From: Craterostigma plantagineum
Taxonomy: Eukaryota > Streptophyta > Magnoliopsida > Lamiales > Linderniaceae
Length of the DNA stretch: 64,000 nt
Direction of reading: 5' to 3'
NCBI GenBank assembly: GCA_027422505.1
Contig: JAPQWV010000335.1
Span: forward strand, 531,001-595,000
Shown: positions 35,822-48,268 of the stretch, piece by piece
How the letters are laid out: each line of letters starts with the position of its first letter
Position numbering within the stretch: position 1 is the first letter of the stretch
Made by a program: the position numbers and the translations under genes
The notes under the pieces: model-generated
Database searches by the model: none
What the model was told of the DNA's origin: nothing
The model's input: only the letters and a program-made list of their open reading frames with translations

Positions 35822-36243
35822 ATCTGATCTCCTCTGCTCTTACTGAACCTACCCACAAAAAAAGAAAGAAGAGAAATTTTGCCATGTTTCCCGAGGGAGG
35901 CTGCCTTCTCTCTGGCCAGCAGTCTTCTACTTCTAGTAGACCGCTTTAGGACGGGCTTCCCTGTTTCCTGGGCTCTGCTCGCTTCGTCTACGCTTCGCCC
36001 TATATATAATAATTGAAAAACGATATTTCCTTGCCCTGCTTAAAACTTGTCGTCAAAAACTAAAAAGGCAATCAATCAGAATCCAAAAAATGGAAATAGT
36101 GATTCAAGATCTAGATGGATCCCTATTTTGATCTCTATCCACGAAGATACCTATCTATATGGAGAGAGAGATCTATCTATGAATCGATCTATACTATCCT
36201 CTATCCGGATACATATGTCGCTTATGAGCGACTACGCCGATCT
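35822..36243. other. Spacer between the rps19 remnant and the rps4 stop
   Basis: No gene is seen. It includes the rps4 3' untranslated region on the minus strand, with short direct words such as ATCTATC and GATCTATC near 36110-36210. Confidence 0.45.
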
Positions 36244-36846
36244 TTATATGTTTTGGCCACGTTCGTTTCCGCTCCGAAGAAGAAGGTTTGGATCTTTCAA
36301 TCTTATGTCGTGAGGGATGTGACCTATGTTAGGTCCATAAGATACCACTGCTTTTGGTGTTCTATGATTCACCTCCGAATAATGAGTAGGTAGTTCGATT
36401 CTTTTGATTTTTCTCTTCCTTTTGATTTTTCTCTTCATAGTAAAATGGGGGGATGCAGAGCTTTTGGTCGAATTACTATATAAATGTGAGTTGTAAACTA
36501 TACGATTTCTTGTTTGAGTAGCAATATTTCGGTTTTTCTCGTTCCTTCTCTTCGAGAAGAATAGGCATTTTAAATGATACAACTTCCTCTTAATTCTGTT
36601 GTGCTCATCGAAATAACTGCCTAAGCATACTTTTTTGGATCCAAACTTATTTCTGTCTTCTTCTTGCATAGAAGAACGCAACTGTTGGAAAACCCCGTCT
36701 TTTAGTAGTAGGCGGCATTTCTTCTTAGTTTTGAGTTTTCGGAACCATTTTGTTTTGGTTCTTCTCCACATTCTGACCGGGCGAGACAGAAATTTTCCTA
36801 TGAATTTTTCAACTGATATTTCGATATAGAAAGATCTCCTTATTTC
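36244..36846 (-). pseudogene. rps4: rps4 3' half, split off by a LINE
   Basis: Starting exactly at the LINE poly(A) tail, the minus strand encodes EIRRSFYIEISVEKFIGKFL, SRPVRMWRRTKTKW, CRLLLKDGVFQQLRSSMQEE, KFGSKKVCLGSYF, a Lys/Arg-rich middle, RIELPTHYSEVNHRTPKAVV and SYGPNIGHIPHDIRLKDPNL, then GRGQNI and a stop at 36244-36246. This is the complete C-terminal half of plant mitochondrial S4, a primary 16S-type rRNA-binding protein. Typical editing codons remain unedited. It has no start of its own. With 42204-42687 it would make a gene of normal length (about 360 codons). Confidence 0.92.
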
Positions 36847-36865
36847 TTTTTTTTTTTTTTTTTTT

Positions 36866-37543
36866 GGAAGTGTTCACTAAACGAAAGAAACAGGAGTACA
36901 TGGACAGCGTACATGATAACGCTCACGACGCAACAAGCGGTAACAGACTACCGACCAGACAGCACAACAAAACCAAAACCAGCCCAGACACCAACTAGGT
37001 CCCTACAAGACCAAGCCAACGAGAGAAAACACCAACATATGGTAACAAAGGCAAGGAGGTGTCACAATCCAAAACAATCAACAGGAGTCTGGCACCAGTT
37101 GTAGTGCCAGCAGGGCAGTCGGTTGAAGTGCGAAAAAGTGCCTGTGCACAGCGGAAGACAACTTCAGTGCGGAAGTTATCAAAAGGATGGGATGAAGCGC
37201 AGCAATTGCGTCCGCAAGTCTGGTCGGGGGGAGGCGTAGACGCCTACTCCTGTTTCTTTCCGCCGGGGAGGCCAAACAGCAAGTGAAGCCCATCAGCGAC
37301 GCGAGCAAGTGGGTAGGACATCCAAGAAGAAGAATCATCAAGGCCAACCTGCAGACAAGAAGAGCAGAGCGAGTTACGAGAGTAAGATGCGAAAGCGAAG
37401 TGAAGGGGGAGGGGGGGATAGTGGAGAGAGCCATATATGGTGGAGGGAGAGATGGTGGGGTGGGGTATCGCTCTTGATCTCCTTCCGACACATCCCATCA
37501 GCATCACCAAACCATGACGCGCCGTGAGACCAGTCCCAGGCAC
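36866..37543 (-). other. LINE 3' untranslated region
   Basis: This non-coding stretch between the ORF2 stop and the poly(A) tail is much longer than the roughly 130 nt of the nad7-intron copy. It has a small palindromic word GGCACTACAACTGGTGCC near 37090-37110. A longer 3' UTR means the two elements belong to different subfamilies, or one tail region has been remodelled. Confidence 0.7.
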
Positions 37544-40500
37544 CTAGGTAGTCCAGTCCAAACACCAGATCCGGCGCATGGCGATCAATTGCAGATTATA
37601 TTTGTGAGGGAGCGTGGAGATTCGGATACTAAGGAGGGCCTCGATTTCAGCAACGATCCGTTCCGGCGATCGACGAATCCCATCGTGCCATCTTCTATTG
37701 CGCTCCGACCAAAGATGGTAGACCAGTGAAGCAAGGACGTGTCGAGGCCCCATCACGGCAAGGTGCTTGCCCCGCCACCGTCTAGCCGCCCAAAGCACGC
37801 TATCAGACCAATCCCTGTAAGGCCAACCAAAGTGCAGATGATTACGAATAAGATTAAGGCAGCGGTTAGAGTAGGTACACTCAAAGAATAGATGTCGCGT
37901 AGTCTCCATAATATCTGTGTCGCAGAGGAGACAGACAGAGGTTCCAGCCGCAGAAGCGATCCAAGGCTTGTCTCTAGTTGCAAGTTTGTCCCTAATCGCA
38001 AGCCAGAGCATGAAGTCGTGTCGCGGAATGGCTAAGGGGCCGCCGAAGAGAGTATGCCAGGGTACAGTCGGTTGTCGATGGCGGATGCTCTCCCTAGCAG
38101 AGGAGGTAGTGAAGCGGCCCTTAGCGTTGGCGGCCCATCTAAACGTGTCACGTTCTGTCGGGTGAGTGGGTGGCAGAAGAGGGGCAATATCGAGGTATTC
38201 CACCGAAGTTTGAGCTGGCCAGCACCATCCTCTCTCGTTGATAACCACACATAGTTTCGAGTCCCTGGGTAGGCCCATAATCATAGGACCTCTCGGGTAG
38301 CGATCCACCAGGGGTCCTTCGAGCAGCCAAGGGTCAGTCCAGAGGAGTGTATCGGCCCCATCACCAATGCGAAACTGGATGAGAGTCCTAAATTCGGCGC
38401 GTAGTTTCAAAATCTTTCTCCAGCTCCACGAGGTCCTATTTCCAGGTCGGGTTGACAATAAAGAATTGTTGCGCAGCCTCGTACGTCTAATCCAGCTGGC
38501 CCAAATCGAGGTATCGTCATCCGTCAGAATATTCCAAAGAAGACGCATGAGTAGTGCCTTGTTATCAGTCTCAATCGAGCGGAGGCCAAGTCCACCTTCG
38601 CCTTTAGGCAAGCAAATATCAGTCCAAGCAACTTTAGCACTCGTACCTTTCCAGAGAAAGGCTCTAAGCTTCGCTTCAATGCTTCGGATAACGCCCTTCG
38701 GGAGGAGGAATACACCTGCCCAGTATGTATGCATTCCAAGGAGGACCGATTTGATCAATTGGGTACGACCAGCATACGATAGAGAGAGATTGGTCCATGA
38801 GCCGAGCCGTTTGTCCACATTGGTCAGAAGAGGGGTGCAATCAGCAATCGTAAGTCTAGTAGTAATAAGGGGAACACCAAGATAGCGTACGGAAGTGATC
38901 CCAGCGAGAAACCCATAATATCATGGAGGGCATTCTTCAGTCGGTCTGCGCGCTTAGAAACGAACATAGCACTTTTACTGATGTTGGCTTTAAGGCCCGA
39001 TAAGTCAGCAAAGAGATCGAGGCTTCGCTTGAAGACCCCGACGGAATCGACATCCGCATGAGAGAAGAGGAGAAGATCGTCCGCGAACGTAAGCATGAAA
39101 AGTGAGGTCGCCGCACAGTTCCAATGATATCTGAAGTTAGGGCTTTGCCTAATCTCCTCTTCTATGATGCCGTGAAGTACTTCCATTACCAGCGTGAAAA
39201 TGTAGGGTGAAACCGGGTCGCCTTGCCGAAGGCCCCTCCTCCCTTTAAAGTATCCCGTCGGAGTACCGTTTATGTTAATCGAGAAAGAGGGAGTGGTCAA
39301 GCAAGCCCGGATCCATCCAATGAATACCGGATGGAAACCAATAGCATCCAGAGCGGCCAAGAGAAAGTCCCATTCCACCATGTCATAAGCTTTCGCTATG
39401 TCCACCTTGAAGGTCACGCGTTCAGGCAGCCCCATACTATTATATCCATGGCAAATCTCCTGCGCTAGTAAGATATTGTCCGTAATTCTGCGGCCAGGAA
39501 TGAAGGCAGTTTGGGTGTGGTGGACGAGTTGCCCTAGGCTGCCCCGGAGCCGATTAGCAAGAATCTTGGAGATGATCTTGTTGAGTACGTTGCAACAAGA
39601 AATCGGCCTGAAGTCCTTAGCCATCCGGGGGTTAGTATACTTTGGAATAAGTGTTATGAGCGTAGAGTTCAGTTCCCCAAGAGATGTCCCGTCCTAAAGA
39701 ATTCCTTGATAGCGTGGGTTATGTCCCGTCCTATGACGTCCCACGCATCCTTAAAGAAAGCCGCAGAGAAGCCGTCCGGCCCGGGAGATTTATTGTCCCC
39801 GATGGAGAACAAAGCACGCTTGATCTCCAGATCCGTGATCGGTAAAATCATTGTCTCGGCCTCCGTAGGTCCCAGCTTTCGGGCCAAATAAGGGGAGAGA
39901 GTGGCAGCGTGCAGGGGCACCATCCTACTAGATAGTCCGAGTAGCTCAGTATAGTGCCGAATGAGTTCAGCGCAAACTTGATCATGTCCCTCAAGTGTAT
40001 TCCCTGCGTCATCTTCAAGTGTGTATATCCGGTTCCTGGCGCGACGCATGGCAACTTTCTTGAAAAAGAATGAGGTACATTGGTCCCCATCCTTAAGCCA
40101 ATCCACTTTAGCGCGTTGTACTAGCGCCGAATGCTCCATATCAACCGCTTTAGCATAGGCAAGGCGGCATCGCCTCTCAAGAATCAACAGCTGCGGTTCC
40201 ATAGGGTGCTCGATGGCAAGCTCCTGAGCTATCTCCAGGAACCCCCTAGCCTCGAGAACATTGCGGTTGAGATCGCCTTTATCTCGACGGAGACGCTTCA
40301 GCTGCATTTTGATGTCCTTGAGTTTCTTCATGACGGCCGGCGTACATAGGGTAGCCAGCGACCTCACGACTCCAAGCAGCCTTGACAATCGGGAGAAAAC
40401 GGGGGTCTTTAATCAGGAAGTTATCAAACCGGAATGCTTTATTTATGGTCCTTGGTTGTGACGAGTCTTCCAAAATCAGGGGAGTGTGATCCGAGGTGGA

Positions 40501-41163
40501 GGGGAGCCCACAGCGGTAGGCTAGATCCCCAAAATGGGCGAACCACGATGGGTTGCCAACGATTCTGTCCAGGCAGCGCCAAATTCCTGCCGTGCCACTC
40601 TGTTGGTTATACCATGTGAATATAGGGCCAAGCCGGGGAAGACCAATGAGATCAGAAGCGGTAAAGCAGTCTGCCATTTCAGTACAGCCTCCTCCAGGTG
40701 ACCCACCCCTTGCCTCGGAGTTATCAAGAATAGCATTAAAGTCTCCCATAACAATCCAAGGCCTGTTGACCCGCGCACTAGAAGTGGCAACCATATCATT
40801 CCAGAGAGCACGTCTTTCCTCTCGCTGGTTTCGACCATAAACAAAGGTGATATAGATTTCTTTACGCTCATCTAAGATATGAACCTTGCAGTGAACGGCT
40901 TGTGGCGTAGCGGCCTCAATCGTCACCGTCACAAAGCGAGCATCCCATCCAACCCAAATACGTGATGCCGGTCCGTCCTCGTACTCGTAGAACCAGTCCC
41001 ACGATCTAATAGAGTTAGCAAGCGAAGAAGCATTTTGCTCCGCAACCCTAGTCTCAATCAGACCAATCATCTTCAACCCATATTTAGTAATCATCTCTCC
41101 GACCGCCCATCTGTGGTCTAACCTATTTAGACCACGTACATTCCAAGAGGCGACAGGGATCAT
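37544..41163 (-). pseudogene. LINE ORF2 with three frameshifts
   Basis: It has the same domain order as the intact copy. The endonuclease (SWNVRGLNR, IETRV, VMGDFNAIL, TSDHTPLIL) occupies 40350-41163. The RT (DFRPISCCN, AFIPGRRITDN, KVDIAKAYDMVEW, GLRQGDPVSPYIF, FADD) occupies about 38900-39680. The zf-RVT region (CLLCDTDIMETTRHLFFEC) lies near 37900. Frame changes occur near 40350, 39680 and 38895, so no full-length protein can be made. The catalytic FADD is still present. The ATG at 41161-41163 overlaps the ORF1 stop as ATGA. Confidence 0.92.
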
Positions 41164-42203
41164 GGACAGTTCGCTTTCAGGGCTGCTTGAGGACCCTGTG
41201 ATTCGACGTTTTCTCCTTCTAAGTCAGCAAGCACGGCAAACGGGTTGCGGTATTCAACTATAGGTAAGGTGGCATCGGTTGTGCTAGTCGAGTTGCCTCC
41301 ATTTTCTTGACGGGGCTGCCTATTGGGCTCCTTCGCTATATGGTTGCTATCCATGGCCGAGTATTCCAAGTGTGTGGTTTGATAACTGGCCTCGAGATGC
41401 TCTTGCGATGTGGAGCCTTCGTTATCCTTGTTTCGCTTGGCGTCGCTGGTCGCGGCTTTCTCCCTCATCACCATTTTGCCTTTATCCTTGTTGGACAATC
41501 GGTTCCAATTGGTTCTAACATGCATGCCCTCGGTGTGCTGATTACTAGGCCGTGGAGGGTATGGCTCGGCTTGTCCTTGCACATTTGGCTTCTCAATGGT
41601 CCGAGTTGACTTTGGTATGACCGGTGTGGTGGTCTGTGGCCGGGTTGGTTGATTTTTCGGGCAGTTCCTTTCACCGTGATTCCAGGAGCTGCATGTTGTG
41701 CATTTCTTGGGCCTCCACTCGTACTCAACTTGGATGGGCACTATGCTAACTCTTCCTCCCTCCGTAGTTGGTATTCTTATGTTGAACTGTTCAATGAATG
41801 GTTCCCGGAGGGAGATCTCCATGCAAACCCTAGCGTATTCGAGTCGCTCCGCTTTAGCTGTCATGGCATCCGCGAATAGTGGCTTCCCTATCACGCTCGC
41901 AACAATGCCCAAGCCCTCTTGTGTCCATAATTCGGACGGTATATTACGTAGCTTGACCCAGAGTGGGGCAGTCGAGTGTTCTTTCTTAGCAAAGGACATG
42001 CCAATCCGCCACTCCTCAAGGAATAGGGGCTGCCCCTGCATGATCCATGGGCCACCCTCCAATACCGTGCCCATAGCCTCGGCCGAGGTGAACCTGAACT
42101 TGAAATACCCATTAATCGATGCTCGAACCTCAATAAGGTCAGGCCACATAGATCTAGCGAATCGTTCAACATGAGGAAAGTACGGCCGTTTGCCCAGGAA
42201 ATA
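41160..42203 (-). CDS. LINE ORF1, 5'-truncated
   Basis: The frame is open from the 5' edge of the element. It starts inside DUF4283 (PYFPHVERFARSMW, EGGPWIMQGQPLFLEEW, PLWVKLRNIPSELWTQEG) and continues through a CX2CX4HX4C zinc knuckle (CTTCSSWNHGERNC). A polar, Thr/Asn-rich tail follows, to the TGA at 41160-41162. The first about 200 residues present in the intact copy are missing because of the 5' truncation. No stop interrupts what remains. Confidence 0.88.
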   Translation of the reverse strand, partial: YFLGKRPYFPHVERFARSMWPDLIEVRASINGYFKFRFTSAEAMGTVLEGGPWIMQGQPLFLEEWRIGMSFAKKEHSTAPLWVKLRNIPSELWTQEGLGIVASVIGKPLFADAMTAKAERLEYARVCMEISLREPFIEQFNIRIPTTEGGRVSIVPIQVEYEWRPKKCTTCSSWNHGERNCPKNQPTRPQTTTPVIPKSTRTIEKPNVQGQAEPYPPRPSNQHTEGMHVRTNWNRLSNKDKGKMVMREKAATSDAKRNKDNEGSTSQEHLEASYQTTHLEYSAMDSNHIAKEPNRQPRQENGGNSTSTTDATLPIVEYRNPFAVLADLEGENVESQGPQAALKANCP

Positions 42204-42687
42204 TCTTCACCGCGAGTTCTCGCATCATTTTCTTGAAAAGATATTATATCACCGTGGGACACTTTAAAATGAATAATGTTTACCATTCGATTATTCACAC
42301 AAACCCTTCGATGACTTATCGGCTGCCTTGCTTGAGGAATAGTTTCACGAAAATGGAGACGAACCGGAATAACGTCCGATCTTGTTTCTGGATTGAGTAG
42401 AAAAGGGATATATGATCGTTTTCTTCTTCTGTGCATCTCTGTGATGGGTAAATCTCCATGAAAAAGGGACAACTTTCGTGTAGTTTGTGATTGAATGTAA
42501 CTGTTAAGATTTATTCTAGAATAAATCTTTCTCTTAATAGATCTCTTTTTGTTTCTCAATCTAAAGAGAATGCGGCGTTGTATTATTGTAAGTTCTCTGT
42601 TCCAAACATTTCCTGAAAGTAGACGACAAGTTTTAAATCTTAATGCAGGCAAGGCATATCTCGTTGAATCAGTCTTTTTCGCCACAT
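42204..42687 (-). pseudogene. rps4: rps4 5' half, with a small duplication near the start
   Basis: ATG at 42685-42687 opens MWRKRLIQRDM, the conserved plant S4 start. Next the bases TGCCT occur twice in tandem, which shifts the frame. Reading resumes in the new frame as LPALRFKTCRLLSGNVWNRE, LTIIQRRILFRLRNKK, GDLPITEMHR, YIPFLLNPETRSDVIPVRLH, ISHRRVCVNN and KVSHGDIISFQEN, to RGED at the LINE edge. Removing one TGCCT would give MPALRF, the usual sequence. So besides the LINE, this gene carries an independent lesion. Unedited codons (Pro in NPETRS, Arg in HFRETI) remain. Confidence 0.9.
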
Positions 42688-45600
42688 CGCGTATAACGGG
42701 AATCGAACCCCCTCTGTTGCAGTCGGGGCGGATGGAGAATGCAATACTTCGACCCAGCAACTTGTTAGGAATAGGTTTTAGCTTGCCTGCTCCTTTGTGC
42801 GCAGGAGCGCACTTTCGTTTTCCCCTTACTAGTCAAGGGGGTTTTATGAGTAGAGATCTCCCGCCAGCCGTCTTCTCTTCCTATCACTTCACTTCATTTC
42901 GTTCGTAGCCCCCCGCTCTCTCTTCCCCACGCCTCTTGCTTTTTCTTTCCCCAGCCTCGGAGAGATGCAGAACTCTTTTTAGTTTTTTTAATGAATAGAA
43001 TAGATAGAGCCATGATACATTCCGGAATATTGTAAAGGTAAATAGACTCTTTTCGTCCCCTTTTCGATGTCTGCCTGAGGACCTCTGTCAATGTTTTGGA
43101 ATGTGGATGCTCACCTTTTGTAACAAATAGACCCACGATACGGACTAATAGATGTTCCTAATCTTACCCTTAAGTAAGATCTATTCATAGTTGGTCAGTC
43201 CCCTACGGCACGTCTTCTCGCTTTTCATGAATGTGTCTCCTCCTCTGCTTATGTGAGTTTGACCCGCCTCTGCCGCTGACAGTACGGAGCAGTATTTACA
43301 ATCTCTTTCTGAGTCTGGGCAGATTCCCTACAGCTATTATGTCTGATCTATAATCTGAGTCTTCTCGTCCTCTTCCTTTTACTACGCTAAGGGTAAATTA
43401 TGTAGATGGAATCCCCTACCACCGATACTAGACTAAGGGGTCTACTCACCGCTTCCGCTTTACCACATATACTCTCTATACCCAAGCCTGAGAGCACGCC
43501 GTCCCTTCTAAGATGACTGCCATAAGGTAAACTCCTCAGATGAATGGGTTGACTGGTTCGCTGTACCACTTATGCTGCCTTAACTTAAGAGCTACTTGTG
43601 TGGAGCTTCTTGGCTCATCACCTCTGCGTTCTCGAACTATAGCAGACTTTTTTCCACCGTAGTGAGATATCCCCCTAGTACTTTCATACCTCCGCACGAG
43701 ATATTAATCCAATCTGGCCTACCAGAGAAAGGGACCAGCACAAGCAGGCTGAAATCACCAATATACGTACCATAAGACGCATTCTAACGCTCGCCCGAAA
43801 GACTGATTACGGAGTTCGGGATCTAAATAGTTGGTTAAAAGAAATCCGTCTACTGACCCCACCCACCACCCTATGAGTAGGAGTTGATCGATACACTTCC
43901 TTGTCCATCCCATGGACAACTCACTCCTTTCCGTAGCTTGCTTGCAGTTACCTATAGTCTCCGCGTTTACTACTCTAGTCGGTGGAAAACGAACCTGAAG
44001 TGGATTTCCCCCGTGTCTGTTGTAAATATAGCAGTTAGCACCCCCGTCTCGATCGCTAGGCCCTATTCTATCTATGATATTTCTTTTTTCCTTCAGTTTC
44101 TTTCAGTCATGAAAATAGCAGTTGATTCTACTTTCCTACGACGTAACTTCTATACCTGCTATTCGATCGTGTTCTGGGTATCGGTAGGCTCGTTATACTG
44201 ATTCGTTATATTGCTTTACACCGGACTTTTCTATCTTTCTTTCTATAGTCGGTGGTACCCATTTAAAAGTAACTAACTAGAACTAGAAAAGGTGTATTTG
44301 TCTTATCGCCAAAGCTTCGTTCTTACTCGAATAGAACTCCTATGTCATCCTCAGGTGAACGAACAGAGCTCCGTAGCTCAAGTGTACAAGAGCAGCTCAA
44401 GCAACGAATGGGCAGTAGGCTAGCAGTGAAGGAAGCAAAGAAGCAAGGAAAGAGGACCATCGAGATCAACTTAAAATGTAAAGGCTTGGAGGCAAGGTTC
44501 GAAGACCTTATCGTATAGGAAGTAATCAGGTGAGCCCTAGCCCCTTCGGGAACATGAGAACATAGCTAGAATCAGGGAACGAAGTTGGCGACCAGGATGG
44601 AATGAGCGATTATTGATGTATCTTTCGCTTCCGGTCCAACTACCTTCCAGCTACCAATTATAGGTCGCTTGGCGATTGAGCTTTACGACCCTGATTTCAT
44701 TCTTCTGGTGGAAAAAGTGAAAAGCCTAAGACTATGATGAAGCGGTTGAACCAGAAAGATCATCAGCAGCCGCATAAGATTCTCTTGGCAAACTGGGGGC
44801 ATATGATTCAGTTGGTTTGTAAACAGATAGGCTTTAGCGCTTGTAGCTTAAGCCGTGTCACCTCTCATCTTTGGCGCATAAGAACATTAAGTTACTGCTC
44901 CGGGTACAGCTAGAAATGATTGGGCTGAACGTACCACCCCGCGAATAAATGCCGAAAGTAATCACGTCACTTTATATCTACTTTCAGTTTGACAAGGGTT
45001 ACCAACCTTATTCATCTATTCCCTCCCTTGAGTTCGCCTTCAATCTAAATAGATTTCCTCTTCTGGTCTAGGCCTTCAAACTATCTAGTACTTCCTTTGA
45101 AGTAGTTCTGTTCTGCGTTGTATATATACTTTATTTAAAAAATTTCCAAAGTCTTCCCTTTTATGCCTATCTAAAGTAAATAAGAAAAGCAAGAGTAAGG
45201 ACTTATGGGGACAAGGAAGTCTTTCTCGAAAGGGAATAAAGTGCTAGTAATAAATGCGACGGTCCAGCGCTTTCCTTTCTTTATCTTCCCGTAGATCCTT
45301 AGATCGAAGATCGACAAGAGAGAGATAGGCTAAAACTCGAAAGTACGTTGGTAAGGGATGGTGCGGAAGCACGTAAGCATCCCGAGCAAGATAGATCCTC
45401 CGTTTTGGTGCGGAACGGGAAGCGCTTCGCTTAATACCGGATCCCCCAATGAAATCTAGATGAGCTTACGACTTATACTAGAACAGACTACCTTAAAAGA
45501 AAGAAGGAATTTGGAAGTGCAGACTGAGCGAGGGTATATATAGTCTAAAAACAGTTAAAGAATAAGCAAATTCTCGAATAAAGCAGATAAGTCACACTAT

Positions 45601-47799
45601 TCCTCCAACCTCCGAAGCGGATAAGGTCCCACCAAGACAATTCGTCTATACCAGCGGATGAAATAGAAATAGGAGCTTCTACATAAACATTTAGAAAAGC
45701 GGTTCTTCCTATACTATAATAGTAGATAGCACAGGTTATTGTTATTGCAGCAACAGCTCTTTTTCCCTTTGATTTTTCAATAAGCAATCCACCCTTTTTA
45801 CAACGGGATAAAATGCTTGTCTGGGATCGCTACCATGTTTTGGGGATGGTAAGGTCATTCCATTCGCCGAGCGTTGGAAATAATGAATCTATTTAAGACT
45901 AAGCAATAAAGACGTGAAGCAAATAGATCTTGCTCGATCTTCCTTTACTTTAGGACAGCTAAGACCATAGGCCCTAGCTTTCACTTTTATCGATATCAAT
46001 ATGGATGCAAAACAAAACAGAAATAGTTATGGCCTTATCCGTCTTAATCACCTGGCATTCTCTACTTTAATTAAAACTATCGGCTCTATTGCAGCTGTCC
46101 CGTACTCTGTTGACTGAGCCGCATTCATTTCCAATCCTTCATACCTTCGCCCCTGCTATAAAGTATCTCTCCTTCGTCTAGTTCTTTCCTCTTGTTTGTG
46201 TTTGCAACGCGTAAACTCATCTACTTTCTTCTTTCTCCCTAGACCTATAGGAAAATCTATTGCTTATGTAGGGGTAATAAGATTCCCTACAGGCTCATGT
46301 ATTTCTTCCTAGAAGGCGGCCTGACCATGATATAGAACCTATACCACGAGTTTACTACAATAGCATTTAGTTCGATCGAGTTCTATCTATATCCATCTTC
46401 AAATCCCAAAGAAGAGCGCTTTTGCCGGCTACGAGTGCTAATTTCGAAGGCGGGCGTGAGAGCTTACTCCGCTGTTGGTGGTTGTCCGTTGGGAGCAGTG
46501 TAAGAGTCAGTAGCTGCGATTGCTCAAGTGGAATCCGTTGAGTTTGCTTTGGAGGTATAATCAACTAGTTGGAGAAAGGCTGCTTTTAGCTCTTTTCACG
46601 ACTCTGCAGCTATTGACTCATCCGCTGGGATTGGAATGCTTTACTTTCAAAACAAAACCTAGAAGGGCTAGGCTAACTCTTTACTAGGCTAGCGAAGGAA
46701 GAACCGACAAGAACTCCGAGGGAGAATAGGATTCGATTGAAAACGGGACGGGATCAATCAACATAAAGGGAAGTCCCCTCTTCCGATGCAGTTAGTTCGA
46801 CTCCTGGTATAGCTCTTAATAGGCATGTAGCCGTAGGTGGGAACTCTTCTTTCATCTCAAGCTCCCGCATCAACCGCTTCCAAAATTTAGGAGTAAATGG
46901 CAGTTTCAAGATAAAGAACTAAGGCTAGTGGGATCGAGCCCAGACCTAGGACCAAGTGACTGAAGAAGTATGGTTCGGTTGACCGAGAGCGAGAATTCGA
47001 TGTGATCTTAGAGCTATTGACAGCCATCCACAGTGCCTAGTGGTAACATGGTTTGAATAAAGACTTTCTTTCTGAGATGGGAAAGCTTACCTTAATAGAA
47101 TAGAATGAATGGCTAAGCCAAGACCTTAATTGAGTGAGTGGCCAGGCCGAGAATATGCTCTTTGAAAGCTTGAACGTGTCGAGAGGGAGAGTCGCTAGTT
47201 CTCGGCAGTTCAGTTAGCTCGAAAGGATTCCACACTCGGCTCAATGCGATAAAGAAGAAAGGCAATTGCTCTTACTTCCCCCGGGAAGGGAATAATAAGA
47301 AGAATTCCTCCTTCTACCTTCTAATGGAAGGGATACTTTTTTTGCTTTGAATGCTTACCCAAGCTTTTTTACCTATGTATTTGCAAGTCAAGTCTGAAGT
47401 CCGGTAAGTAAGCTGAGAGCGGATAAGGGATTGAATAGGCAGCTAGAATGGAAGAATCCCCCCCTTGAGAAGAAGCTGTAACTTAAATATCAAGTCAGTC
47501 CCCTGCTCGCGAAGGAAAGACAGGCACGCACCCCTCTCAGTCAACAGATTTTGCTTTGGTAAGAGAGCCAGAGTAAGTGAAGTATGAGTAGGAAAACCTG
47601 TCAGAAAGGTAGGTAAGCATGAGCCCTAGACTATTTCTTTCTTTCAAGCGATCGGCCGCTTAGCCAGGAGTTGTGTAAAACCTTTCCGCTCTTTCATATG
47701 GCTTTTTAAAAGCCAGGCTTATTTCCACGGTTTCTTGCGAGACGAACTACTTTCCAAAGGCCGTTAACTCGCAATGGAAAGGAATTTATTGCCTACTAA
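42688..47799. other. Long spacer with no recognised gene
   Basis: Immediately 5' of rps4 (about 42690-42725) the minus strand carries a T-arm-like sequence (GGGGGTTCGATTCCCG) that may be a tRNA-like element. No full cloverleaf forms. The rest, 43-47.8 kb, shows only short overlapping frames without motifs. One 22-bp word at 46455-46476 recurs at 56632-56653. Confidence 0.5.
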
Positions 47800-48268
47800 C
47801 TAAGCCTTCCTACACCGGAAACCTTCATCCAACGTTTGACCACTGAATGCGAAGGTTTTGACTCCAAGTAGGTTCCCAAACCACCCCTGCATGAAGAGGT
47901 AGCTCAGAAATACCAGGCACATAGCGCCGAAGAAGTGAAGAGGAAGTTCTGAGAATGAACTCCCCATGTTTGAGGAGAAATCCTTGATACTACGGGCTAC
48001 ATCCTTGGGATCGGCCTTAACAAACGAGGAAATCATTAACCTGCTTGGCTAAGGTAATAACCTTTTACAAGGAGAAGAACGACAGATACATTTTCACGAG
48101 ACGATCAGCCTCATCATCCCCCTCAACCGATGAAAGGAAGGAATTATCCTTGGAGAACCTCACTTGGTGAGGGATATCGGAAACGGGAGTCAACTTGGAG
48201 TTTCCATAGGCAACACGAAGACTGCTTGCTGCCTCTTTTAAATACAAAGCCACAAACAGCCACCTCAC
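47800..48268 (-). pseudogene. Mitovirus-like RNA polymerase remnant (N-terminal region)
   Basis: On the minus strand, 48268 down to about 48065 encodes a segment with ALYLKEAASSL followed by a variable loop and DEADRLVKMYLSFFSL. This pattern resembles the N-terminal part of mitovirus RNA-dependent RNA polymerases (ALYLKQ...SL, then YLSxFxLSK). An in-frame stop follows at 48065, and coding-like sequence continues in another frame to 47800. The polymerase palm motifs, including GDD, are not present. Plant mitochondrial and nuclear genomes often hold such non-retroviral viral remnants. It is broken and partial. The assignment rests on short motif similarity. Confidence 0.5.

Larger units (their letters stand above)
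36847..42203 (-). mobile_element. 5'-truncated LINE inserted in the rps4 coding sequence
   Basis: The element is related to the LINE in nad7 intron 2. On the minus strand it begins inside ORF1 at YFLGKRPYFPHVE (42203), contains ORF1, ORF2 and a 3' UTR of about 680 nt, and ends in a tail of 19 A (36847-36865). rps4 codons run right up to both edges: ...RGEE/D at 42204 and EIRRSF from 36846. Any target-site duplication is at most about 4 bp (AAGA) and merges with the tail. A 5' truncation, a poly(A) tail and insertion at an A-rich sense-strand site are hallmarks of target-primed reverse transcription. ORF2 has three frameshifts, so this copy is older or more damaged than the other. Confidence 0.95.

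Noticed and set aside
42690..42760. Possible tRNA on the minus strand just 5' of rps4
   Set aside because: Only a T-arm-like block is present. The rest does not fold into a cloverleaf.
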